From Candidatus Sumerlaeota bacterium (GTDB lineage Bacteria > Sumerlaeota > Sumerlaeia > JADFCT01): a stretch of 10,225 nucleotides of DNA. Made by a program: the position numbers and the translations under genes. The DNA lies in assembly GCA_026398575.1 (NCBI GenBank), contig JAPLSP010000148.1, forward strand, positions 1-10,225, in the 5' to 3' direction. Positions 1 to 6,166 of this stretch are shown here, one piece after another (within the stretch, counting starts at the first letter, position 1; every line of letters starts with the position of its first letter). The notes below the pieces were generated by a model. That model was given only the letters and a program-made list of their open reading frames with translations, was not told where the DNA came from and searched no databases.

Positions 1-32
1 GCCGCCCGACGGAGCGGGACGGCCTACCTTTC

Positions 33-80
33 GGCGCCAGCTTTAATGGACAGGAAGAGTCATTCCTGGAGCTTGGCGCC
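33..80. repeat. Long imperfect hairpin (inverted repeat)
   Basis: GGCGCCAGCT (33-42) pairs with AGCT-T-GGCGCC (70-80), leaving one bulged T at 74. Inside it CAGGAA (51-56) pairs perfectly with TTCCTG (63-68) around the six-base loop GAGTCA. The two stems are separated by an unpaired segment at 44-50 on one side only. No T-run follows, so it is not a typical intrinsic terminator. It could be the end of a dispersed repeat, or a 3'-end structure of a gene lying left of the window. The structure is read directly from the sequence; its role is unknown. Confidence 0.5.
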
Positions 81-149
81 TAGCGACAAACCGGGACACA
101 CCTGCGGCCGGCATGATAGATCAAATGCCCTTGACCCCGCTGATAAAAT

Positions 150-163
150 GAGAGAAAACTCTC
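150..163. promoter_or_regulatory. Short perfect hairpin upstream of the isomerase gene
   Basis: GAGAG AAAA CTCTC is a five-base-pair stem with an AAAA loop, about 130 bp before the isomerase start. It has no T-run. It sits next to two further inverted repeats, so it may be part of a regulatory region, but a stem this short can arise by chance. Confidence 0.25.
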
Positions 164-165
164 TG

Positions 166-183
166 AATTGTGAATTAACAATT
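166..183. promoter_or_regulatory. Operator-like palindrome AATTGT-N6-ACAATT
   Basis: AATTGTGAATTAACAATT has perfect six-base arms around a six-base centre and is A+T-rich against its surroundings. It lies about 110 bp upstream of the isomerase start. Its outer arms match those of the E. coli lac operator, but the spacing is three bases shorter, so a LacI-type site cannot be claimed. No regulator gene is visible in the window. It is a candidate binding site for a dimeric repressor. Confidence 0.3.
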
Positions 184-221
184 ATGCGGGAAGCGCCCGA
201 TTGAATCAATCACGCGCCATG

Positions 222-236
222 CGCAAGTATCTTGCG
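222..236. promoter_or_regulatory. 15-bp inverted repeat CGCAAG-TAT-CTTGCG
   Basis: Two perfect six-base arms flank a three-base centre, ending 55 bp before the isomerase start codon, where an operator or leader hairpin would be expected. I found only weak matches to -35/-10 elements in this region, so the promoter itself is not assigned. Read from the sequence; the function is inferred. Confidence 0.3.
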
Positions 237-291
237 TTGTACACATGCTCTCGCATGATTCATCCAACCAAACCAGCCAGGAGTTCTCATC

Positions 292-2010
292 ATGCCCAAA
301 ATCAAAGCAGTTCGTCTCCCGGAAAGCAAAAAGGCCACGCCGCTGGCGCCCGCGATCGGCGTCTTCGCCGCGTGCGATCCGCGCATAGACAAAGCCTCGC
401 GCGAACGCGCCCAGAACATCATCGGCATGACCGCCGACGTTCTGGCTGACGGCGTCAAACTGCCCGACGGCGAAGCGGTCAAGGTGATCTGGAGCCCCGT
501 GCTGGTGGACGGCGAGGCGCAGGCGGACATCGTTGCGCGCCAATTCAAGGAGCAGGGCGTTTCAATCCTTGTCGCCGCGCTGGATACCTGGGCCTTTCCG
601 CAACTCTCGCTCATTTCGCTCCTCCAGCAGTTCCCGAAAGATACGCCCATTAATCTGACGTGCGGCAACTCCGGCCCCAGACCCGGCGTCGTTTTTGCTC
701 ATGCCTGTTCGGGAGCGATTGCGCAATACGGGCGGATGGCGCACCTCAATGTCGGAACCTGGCCTGATGTTGGCTTGAATCCTGTCATGACGCCCGCTAC
801 GGCGACCGCTTTGATTGACTGGGCCGCCGCCGCCGTCACCGCGCAGGGATTGAAGGGACGGCGCGTCCTGATCCTCGGGCACGACTCGATGGGCATGGAA
901 ACCGCCCTAGCGCACGTGATCCCGGCGCGTAACGTCTATGGCCTCGAAATCACGCGCCTCGACATGAAGCTGCTGGCGGACATGCTCAACAAAAAAGCGT
1001 ATTCCGAAGAAGAACTCGTCAAACTGCGCCGCTGGGTCAATATGAACGTCGGCAAGCGCCTTGAACTGCGCGACCAGGCCGATAGCGACCGCTTCAACCA
1101 GAGCCTTGCGATGTATCTGATCGTGCGCGATCTGATGGCGCAGGTCAATGCGGTCGGCGGCGGATTCATGAGCCAGCTCGAATGGGGCTCGGACCGCCGT
1201 GGCCTGCCGCTGCCCGTGGCCGATACGATGGAGTCGCTCTTCAATTCCACCTTCGACCACAACGGCGCGAAGACCCCGATCCCCTTCGCCACTGAAGCCG
1301 ACGCGCAAGGCTTGTTAACGATGCTGTTCTTCACATGGCTGACCGGCGGCAATCCCCCGCTCTTCATGGACTTTCGCAAAGTCTGGGAAGCGTGGGAAAT
1401 CCAGGCGCTCGCGAAAAAGTTGGAGATTGAAGCGGACCCCGAAGCGCTCTGGTTCAAGAAGGGCTTCGTGGATGGCGACAACTCCGGCTCGGCTTCCTTC
1501 AACTGGGCGGGCCTGCCGGGATGGGGTCCCAAGAAAATCATGGAACGCGTCCGCATGCCGCTGGCCGACGTGGGCTACTTCCCCGGCCTCGGCAACTCAG
1601 TTACGTTCACCACGCCCGGCGGCATCGAAGGCATCGCCGGACGCCTCGCCTATAGCGACGCCGCCAAAGCCTTTTCATTGGTATGGGACGAAGCCTGCAC
1701 GGCGGACCTGCCGGAAAAACTCGCCGACGCCGTCGCGCACACCTCGAACTGGAGCTGGCCGCACACCTGGGTCGTGCCGAAATACGCCTCGATGGTCGAG
1801 TACAAGCAATACGCCCCCGCCAACCACTTCCACATGACCTGGGGCCTGAAGCCCGCGCGCCTGCAATACTGGATGGACCTGACCAACACCCTCTCAGCCA
1901 CCCCCTGGGCCGCGCGTCCGGCGTTCATCGAATCCGTGGACCGCGCGCTGCCGCTATTATATATTATCAACGGCGGCGAGACGCAGGCTAAGTTGGCAAG
2001 GGCGAAGTAA
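292..2010 (+). CDS. L-fucose isomerase-like sugar isomerase
   Basis: This is a cytosolic ketol-isomerase of the FucI/AraA superfamily, whose best-known member converts L-fucose to L-fuculose (and D-arabinose to D-ribulose) using Mn2+. The length of 572 residues is close to the roughly 590 of E. coli FucI. The metal and catalytic residues appear to be present: Glu335 in FATEAD, Asp360 in FMDFR, and His512 or His514 in NHFHMTWG, matching FucI Glu337, Asp361 and His528. The N-terminal half (about 20-170) carries the fold's first domains, with a CGNSGPRPG stretch at 124-132. The ATG at 292 is preceded by AGGAG at 279-283, a good spacing. No kinase, aldolase or transporter lies beside it, so the true substrate (fucose, arabinose or another 6-deoxy sugar) is open. 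Three inverted repeats upstream suggest its own regulation. The family is fairly sure, the substrate is not. Confidence 0.8.
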   Translation: MPKIKAVRLPESKKATPLAPAIGVFAACDPRIDKASRERAQNIIGMTADVLADGVKLPDGEAVKVIWSPVLVDGEAQADIVARQFKEQGVSILVAALDTWAFPQLSLISLLQQFPKDTPINLTCGNSGPRPGVVFAHACSGAIAQYGRMAHLNVGTWPDVGLNPVMTPATATALIDWAAAAVTAQGLKGRRVLILGHDSMGMETALAHVIPARNVYGLEITRLDMKLLADMLNKKAYSEEELVKLRRWVNMNVGKRLELRDQADSDRFNQSLAMYLIVRDLMAQVNAVGGGFMSQLEWGSDRRGLPLPVADTMESLFNSTFDHNGAKTPIPFATEADAQGLLTMLFFTWLTGGNPPLFMDFRKVWEAWEIQALAKKLEIEADPEALWFKKGFVDGDNSGSASFNWAGLPGWGPKKIMERVRMPLADVGYFPGLGNSVTFTTPGGIEGIAGRLAYSDAAKAFSLVWDEACTADLPEKLADAVAHTSNWSWPHTWVVPKYASMVEYKQYAPANHFHMTWGLKPARLQYWMDLTNTLSATPWAARPAFIESVDRALPLLYIINGGETQAKLARAK

Positions 2011-2074
2011 CGATGCAGGAATTCAGAGCCGGGGTGAGTGGCTATTTATCTCTTGCATAAATGATAGAGGCGTT

Positions 2075-2422
2075 ATGAAATTGCCGCAGTTGGATTCAGC
2101 CGTTGTAGAGCGGGCCAAAATTGCGGAATATTTGCTTAATCCATACCATCGCTATGGAGCGAGCAAGTGCCGCTTTTTTATGGAATTTGGATTTCATGCC
2201 GAATTTTGGCAAGCCTTGGCTGACGCATTGATTGAGCATGCAGAGCGGCATGAGGTAAGCAAAGTGAAGGATACGCCATTTGGCCCGCGATTTGAGATTG
2301 AGACAGATTTGATTGCGCCCGATGGTCGTCGCCCTTGTATCAAAACAGTCTGGCAAATGGATCGCGGACAGACATTTCCTCGGTTGATTACAGCATATCC
2401 ATTGGAGGCGGAAGATGATTAA
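2075..2422 (+). CDS. DUF6883-like protein, putative toxin partner of the next gene
   Basis: This is a 115-residue cytosolic protein with no signal peptide or membrane segment. I recognise the DUF6883 pattern: LLNPYHRYGASKCRFF at 20-35, then GPRFEIETDLIAPDG (70-84), a Trp at 93 and FPRLITAYP (101-109) near the end. Members occur as stand-alone small proteins and, as I recall, as C-terminal domains of phage-related or polymorphic-toxin proteins. A nuclease or other toxin role is therefore plausible but unproven. Candidate functional residues are His25, Lys31 and Arg103. The start follows AGAGG at 2066-2070. The stop overlaps the start of the DUF4926-like gene by eight bases, indicating translational coupling. 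Base composition is more A+T-rich than in the preceding isomerase gene, where the accessory block begins. Confidence 0.65.
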   Translation: MKLPQLDSAVVERAKIAEYLLNPYHRYGASKCRFFMEFGFHAEFWQALADALIEHAERHEVSKVKDTPFGPRFEIETDLIAPDGRRPCIKTVWQMDRGQTFPRLITAYPLEAEDD

Positions 2423-2645
2423 AGAACATGATTGTGTTATTCTAACGCAAGACCTGCCTTCGGAAGGTTTAGTTTCCGGTGATATCGGAACTGTGGTTCA
2501 TATCCACGACGCCGGCGCCGGCTATGAGGTTGAATTCATGACGCTGGCTGGCAAAACATTAACAGTAGCTACTTTATTCTCGTCTCAATTGCGCGCTATT
2601 GGGCGGAAAGATATCGCGCATGTAAGGGAATTGGCAGGCGTCTGA
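2415..2645 (+). CDS. DUF4926-like small protein, putative antitoxin/immunity partner
   Basis: This 76-residue protein fits the DUF4926 pattern: an opening MIKEHDCVILTQDLP, then GLVSGDIGTVVHIHDAG (18-34), YEVEFMTLAGKT (37-48) and a closing RDIAHVREL-like segment (here RKDIAHVREL, 64-73). The GDIGTVV core and alternating strands suggest a small SH3-like beta-barrel. It starts inside the 3' end of the DUF6883-like gene (ATG at 2415, that gene's TAA at 2420-2422), with GGAGG at 2404-2408 as a strong ribosome-binding site. Tight coupling of two tiny genes in this context suggests a toxin-antitoxin or immunity pair. Which member is toxic is inferred. The alternative is an uncharacterised housekeeping pair. 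Confidence 0.7.
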   Translation: MIKEHDCVILTQDLPSEGLVSGDIGTVVHIHDAGAGYEVEFMTLAGKTLTVATLFSSQLRAIGRKDIAHVRELAGV

Positions 2646-2675
2646 ATAAGCCGGATATACATGGGAGAGTCGTAA

Positions 2676-3149
2676 GTGAAAGCCAACGCCCAACAGCTGA
2701 AAGAAATCATCCGCCGCATCGTCGAGGCGACGCGGCCGCGGCGTATTATTTTGTTCGGCTCGGTGGGGCGCGGGCAAATGACGAAGAACAGCGACATTGA
2801 CCTCATGGTTGTAATGCCGACCGGCACGCACCGCCGGCATACCGCGCAATTTCTTTATGACCAACTTAGCGGGGTAGGCATTCCGGTGGATATTATGGTG
2901 GCGACCGAAGACGACTTGGAGCGCCATCGCGATACCTGCGGACTTGTTTACCGTGAGGCGTTGCGCGAAGGGGAAGTGATCTATGATGAAGAAATCAAAA
3001 TCAGAAAAAAATGGAAGAAGGAGATAGCAAGGCGATGCAAACTCATTGAAGAAGGCAAAGCGAAATACATCGAAGGCAAAGAAGCTTTTCGTCGCCTTTA
3101 TCGGGCTGTCCAAATATCAAGAAGTAATGTAGCAAAGGGAAATATATGA
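2676..3149 (+). CDS. MNT-type nucleotidyltransferase with antitoxin-like C-terminal tail
   Basis: This is a minimal nucleotidyltransferase of the MntA-like DNA polymerase beta superfamily. It shows GSVGRG at 28-33, the metal-binding pair Asp40 and Asp42 in NSDIDLMVV, and a third acidic residue Asp72 in PVDIMVA. Such proteins transfer AMP to a partner and usually end near REGEVIY (97-103). Here some 50 lysine-rich residues follow. Positions 113-143 (W..EI.RR...I..GKAKYI.G.E.FRRLYR) resemble the C-terminal part of the putative addiction module component family (PF09720). No HEPN gene follows, so this nucleotidyltransferase lacks its usual toxin. The start is GTG 2676, because an in-frame TAA lies immediately before it (2673-2675), and GGGAGAG at 2663-2669 supports it. 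The nucleotidyltransferase call is firm; the tail identity is my own pattern match. Confidence 0.8.
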   Translation: MKANAQQLKEIIRRIVEATRPRRIILFGSVGRGQMTKNSDIDLMVVMPTGTHRRHTAQFLYDQLSGVGIPVDIMVATEDDLERHRDTCGLVYREALREGEVIYDEEIKIRKKWKKEIARRCKLIEEGKAKYIEGKEAFRRLYRAVQISRSNVAKGNI

Positions 3150-3181
3150 CCTTCTAAGAATCTGCGCAGGGAAAGCCGCTT

Positions 3182-4063
3182 ATGGCCAGTTATACAAATG
3201 ATCAAATAATCGAGATGCTTAAGAACCTTGCGGCGAAGCTGGGCAAGAAAACGTTATCCCTGAGCGATGTCTCATCAATAATTTCAGGTTCTATGATTAA
3301 GCGCCGGTTTGCAAGTCTAGGGAAAGCTCTTGAAGCAGCCGGGTTAGAGAGAACACCCGTAGGCGCGAATCTAATGAGGGGGCAGATAATTTCAGATGAT
3401 GAGCTCTTCAGAGCATTATATAGTACTGAGCTAAAAATTGGTCATGAACCGGGAGTTAATGAATGCTCTGCCAATTGCGAGTATTCCCAGAGCACATTCA
3501 TGAGACGTTGGGGGAAATGGGGCGATGTTCTTGCTCATTACCGGAAGTGGAAGACGGAGAATAAGAATATGCTTTCTTCAATTGCCTCTCCTGATGATGA
3601 AAGCAAAGATGAGCACAGCGATGCATTGACCGCGCCGCAAGATATATCGCTAAACGAAGCAAGCGAAGCGCCTCGCATTCCAGTTGATATTCGCAAGAGG
3701 AAACCTCCAGAGCAGTTTTATGGGGAGCCGATTGAATTTCGCGGCTTAAGGCATGCGCCCATTAATGAACAGGGCGTTGTTTTTCTTTTTGGGATGGTGA
3801 GCAGAGAGCTTGGATTCAATATCGAATCGGTGCAGCAAGGTTTTCCTGATTGCGAAGGAAAATATCTCTATGATCCCAAGAAGACCCTTTGGGCCAAAGC
3901 GAGAATCGAATTTGAATTCAAATCCTCCAACTTCAAAGATCACTCCCATGATTCCACGCAATGCGATTTTATTGTCTGCTGGATTCATGACTGGCCGGAG
4001 TGTCCGATAGATGTCATTGAACTGAAAAAAGAAATTGCAAAGCTTCCGTCGCGCAGCTATTAG
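3182..4063 (+). CDS. Homing-endonuclease-associated repeat protein with PD-(D/E)XK-like C-terminus
   Basis: This 293-residue cytosolic protein has two copies of the homing endonuclease associated (HNH) repeat: about 5-55, ending FASLGKALEAAGL, and about 72-123, with FMRRWGKWGDVLAHYRKW. These are DNA-binding-like helical repeats. A charged linker (about 130-180) leads to a C-terminal domain with GFPDCEG at 220-226, then RIEFEFKSSNF at 241-251, and DFIVCWIHDWPECP at 262-275. Asp223, Glu245 and Lys247 fit a PD...ExK restriction-endonuclease-like active site, so a DNA-cutting role is plausible. No methyltransferase is adjacent. It may be a solitary nuclease of the defence block or a homing-type enzyme. 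The start has AGGGA at 3168-3172. The gene is visibly more A+T-rich than the flanks, suggesting transfer. Family recognition is good, target and activity are unknown. Confidence 0.7.
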   Translation: MASYTNDQIIEMLKNLAAKLGKKTLSLSDVSSIISGSMIKRRFASLGKALEAAGLERTPVGANLMRGQIISDDELFRALYSTELKIGHEPGVNECSANCEYSQSTFMRRWGKWGDVLAHYRKWKTENKNMLSSIASPDDESKDEHSDALTAPQDISLNEASEAPRIPVDIRKRKPPEQFYGEPIEFRGLRHAPINEQGVVFLFGMVSRELGFNIESVQQGFPDCEGKYLYDPKKTLWAKARIEFEFKSSNFKDHSHDSTQCDFIVCWIHDWPECPIDVIELKKEIAKLPSRSY

Positions 4064-4089
4064 GCTACGGGGCGATGAAGGGGAAAACC

Positions 4090-4380
4090 ATGGAACGCCA
4101 GGAAATACTCTCAATCCTGCGCAGCTATAAGGAGAGCCGCGCGAGCCAGATGGGGATACTTGCAATGGGCGTGTTTGGCTCGGTGGCGCGCGGGGATTTC
4201 CGTGAAGACAGCGACGTGGACATCTGCGTTAGCACCCAAACGCCGAATCCATTCATCTTGGTCCATATCAAGAACGATATCGAAAGACTCTTAGAGCGCC
4301 ATGTTGACGTTGTACGGCTCCATGAGAAGATGAATTCATTCCTTCGGGAACGTATCAATAAGGAGGGCGTGTATGTATGA
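4090..4380 (+). CDS. mntA: MntA-like antitoxin nucleotidyltransferase
   Basis: This minimal nucleotidyltransferase is paired with the HepT-like gene that follows. In known MntA-HepT systems MntA adds AMP units to the Tyr of the HepT RX4HXY motif, which silences the RNase. Numbered from the ATG at 4090 (96 residues), GSVARG lies at 30-35, the metal-binding pair at Asp42 and Asp44 in DSDVDICV, and a third Asp at 73 in HVDVV. An in-frame ATG at 4075 would add five residues, but its GGGG is only two bases away, whereas 4090 is preceded by AGGGG at about six bases. The last eight bases overlap the toxin gene, typical of tight coupling. The full active site suggests a working antitoxin. Partner identity is inferred from adjacency and family knowledge. 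Confidence 0.85.
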   Translation: MERQEILSILRSYKESRASQMGILAMGVFGSVARGDFREDSDVDICVSTQTPNPFILVHIKNDIERLLERHVDVVRLHEKMNSFLRERINKEGVYV

Positions 4381-4744
4381 TGTCGAGCTCGCCCGGGTCG
4401 TATTGAACCAGATTTCCGAGGCGTTGGATAGAATTAAGACGAGAATGGCGGCTGTTAAAAACGCCGAGTATTTCACAGGTTCATTGGAAGGACAGGAACG
4501 GTTGGATGGCATTTGCATGTTGTTCATTGCCATTGGCGAAGGATTGAAGAATCTCGACAAAATCACCGGCGGCGTCTTGTTCAGCCGCTATCCCGAAGTT
4601 GATTGGAGCGGATTCAAAGGCTTTCGCGATGTAATCGCGCATCAGTACTTCAAAATTGACGCAGAGCAGCTTTTCTGGATTTGTACTCAGGAACTGCCTC
4701 CAATGGATGAAGCAATCAAGGAGATGTTGAGGAATATTGCATAA
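4373..4744 (+). CDS. hepT: HepT-like HEPN RNase toxin
   Basis: This is a 123-residue all-helical HEPN protein. The catalytic and target motif is intact: RDVIAHQY at 85-92, giving Arg85, His90 and Tyr92 of RX4HXY. HepT dimers cleave RNA with the R and H, and Tyr92 would be the site AMPylated by the partner nucleotidyltransferase. The N-terminus (LARVVLNQISEALDRI, 6-21) and the acidic middle (FIAIGEGLKNLDK, 51-63) fit the family. The start overlaps the mntA stop by eight bases, so antitoxin is translated first. Nothing is truncated. The known biological role is stress or phage-related growth arrest; which signal triggers it here cannot be read. Confidence is high. Confidence 0.88.
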   Translation: MYDVELARVVLNQISEALDRIKTRMAAVKNAEYFTGSLEGQERLDGICMLFIAIGEGLKNLDKITGGVLFSRYPEVDWSGFKGFRDVIAHQYFKIDAEQLFWICTQELPPMDEAIKEMLRNIA

Positions 4745-4808
4745 GAGCAACGTTCGCTCAGGCCTAATGATCCGCAGCCTATCCTGTTCGACAGGGAATC
4801 TCCAAGAG

Positions 4809-6059
4809 ATGAATTTCATGCGCTTTGGGAATTCGTGTATATGGCCCTGCGCCGCGCTTGTTTTCATTTTGTATGGCCGCGCCCTCCAATCCGCCGAGCC
4901 AATGATGCTGGAGAAGCTCGAAGGGCCGCCCACCGCCAAAGAAGTTCAGGCCTTCAAGGGCTTCATGCAGGAAGCGCAGCCGCCGGCGAACAATATCCGC
5001 AACGCGATGGTTTATGGCAGCGGCGGCGTGGGCGTGGAAGCGCTGGGGCGGATGTTCGAGCTGTGCGGCGACGTGGAGTTGCTCGACCGTATGATTGCCT
5101 TCACCGACCGCATGCTGTCCGGCCGCAACGATCCGACTACCGGAGTGATTGTCTGGACAGGCGGGCGCGAACTCGTCTGGCCGAACGCGGCGCCGGTAAA
5201 TGGAAAGCCGGTTTATTCCGGCACGGAGAACGGCGACGTGGCCGGCCACATCGCATACACGGCCAAACTCATCCTTCAAAACCGGAAACTATGGGAGGCG
5301 AAAATTCCCGGAGGCGATTTGTTCGGGTTCGGCGCGACTTATCTTGAACGCGCCAAAACCTACGTCCGCGAGATGGATCGCACAACGGACGAATTCATCC
5401 TCAAGTGGATTGTCAAGCCGGATACGCTTCGCTATTACTTTCCCGACTCGCCGCTCTATGACGCTGTTACAAAGCCCGGCGCGGCAAACAGCCCTGTGCC
5501 CTGGAATCAGCAAATGATGCTCAACAATGGCTTCCAGCGGCTCGCCGAATGCCACGAGATTCTGGACGACGATGCCGCGCGCGTGAAGCGTTATGATGCG
5601 ATCGTGAAGGCGTCGGTGGATTGGTTCTTCAGTTCGGTCAAGCGACTTGAAGTGAAAGGCCGCCCCTGTTATCAATGGACGTACGTCGCCGAGAACCCGA
5701 TGCGGCACTACGAAGACACAGGTCACGGAAGCTATGATGTCATGGGCCTCGTGCGCGCCTACGCGAGCGGACGCTATGGCATCACCGCCGAAATGATGGC
5801 GCCATTGGCCAACACCGTTACCTGCATCCTGGCTCAGCCCGGCGGCAAGTTTGCAACGCGCGTGGACGGAACCGTTGGCGCGCGCGGCGCGGGCGGTTTG
5901 GGCGGCAACTGGATTGATCTATGCGAATTCGAACCCGGCCTTTTCCCCATCTTTGTCGAGATGAATCGCGGCCGTCTCAAATCAAGCCCCGGACTTGTCG
6001 CAAATCTGCTTTGGCAGCGGCGCCAGATAAGCGCCAAATCGAAAAAGGATTCCAAATGA
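4809..6059 (+). CDS. Secreted alpha/alpha-toroid protein, possible polysaccharide lyase or glycosidase
   Basis: From ATG 4809 this gives 416 residues. The ORF runs upstream to 4737, overlapping hepT, but the signal peptide starts at MNFMRFGNS (or the Met at 4818), so the longer version is unlikely. A hydrophobic stretch CIWPCAALVFILYG precedes a likely cleavage near ALQSA-EP, so it is exported. The mature part is helical with Trp- and Gly-rich turns, like six-hairpin glycosidases and toroid lyases. Possible active-site segments are NAMVYGSGG (65-73), ENGDVAGHIAY (140-150), WNQQMMLNNG (232-241) and EDTGHGSYDVMG (302-313), the last with His306 and Tyr309. A polysaccharide lyase of the PL38 or alginate-lyase type is possible but I cannot confirm a family. 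It shares composition and export with the next gene, 107 bp away, and may be co-transcribed with it. Confidence 0.55.
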   Translation: MNFMRFGNSCIWPCAALVFILYGRALQSAEPMMLEKLEGPPTAKEVQAFKGFMQEAQPPANNIRNAMVYGSGGVGVEALGRMFELCGDVELLDRMIAFTDRMLSGRNDPTTGVIVWTGGRELVWPNAAPVNGKPVYSGTENGDVAGHIAYTAKLILQNRKLWEAKIPGGDLFGFGATYLERAKTYVREMDRTTDEFILKWIVKPDTLRYYFPDSPLYDAVTKPGAANSPVPWNQQMMLNNGFQRLAECHEILDDDAARVKRYDAIVKASVDWFFSSVKRLEVKGRPCYQWTYVAENPMRHYEDTGHGSYDVMGLVRAYASGRYGITAEMMAPLANTVTCILAQPGGKFATRVDGTVGARGAGGLGGNWIDLCEFEPGLFPIFVEMNRGRLKSSPGLVANLLWQRRQISAKSKKDSK

Positions 6060-6148
6060 CTCGAAGAACAAGAACTCTTTGCGCCATGAAAATTTTGCAC
6101 AATCTGCCGGAAGGCGTCTTCCCGAAATATTACTTTGGACAAGAGTGA
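6056..6148 (+). CDS. Possible 30-residue peptide in the gap (doubtful)
   Basis: An ATG at 6056 overlaps the preceding stop codon as ATGA and runs 30 codons to TGA 6146-6148, ending KYYFGQE. It fills most of the 107-bp gap before the large fusion gene. It has no ribosome-binding site of its own and would rely on coupling. A second in-frame ATG at 6086 gives 20 residues. It may be chance, a leader peptide, or a remnant of a broken gene. I do not recognise the sequence. Confidence 0.15.
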   Translation: MTRRTRTLCAMKILHNLPEGVFPKYYFGQE

Positions 6149-6166
6149 TCAATAACGAAGTTTTCC

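Noticed and set aside
166..183. E. coli-type lac operator
   Set aside because: The arms match but the centre is three bases shorter and different, and no LacI gene is present. Kept only as a generic palindrome.
1..204. 3' end of an upstream gene in frame 1 (67 open codons)
   Set aside because: The translation has no recognisable protein character, and the region contains the nested hairpin. An open frame of this length is expected by chance at this G+C.
4737..4808. Longer start of the secreted toroid protein at 4737
   Set aside because: It would overlap hepT and place 24 residues before an otherwise normal signal peptide. ATG 4809 (or 4818) is more sensible.
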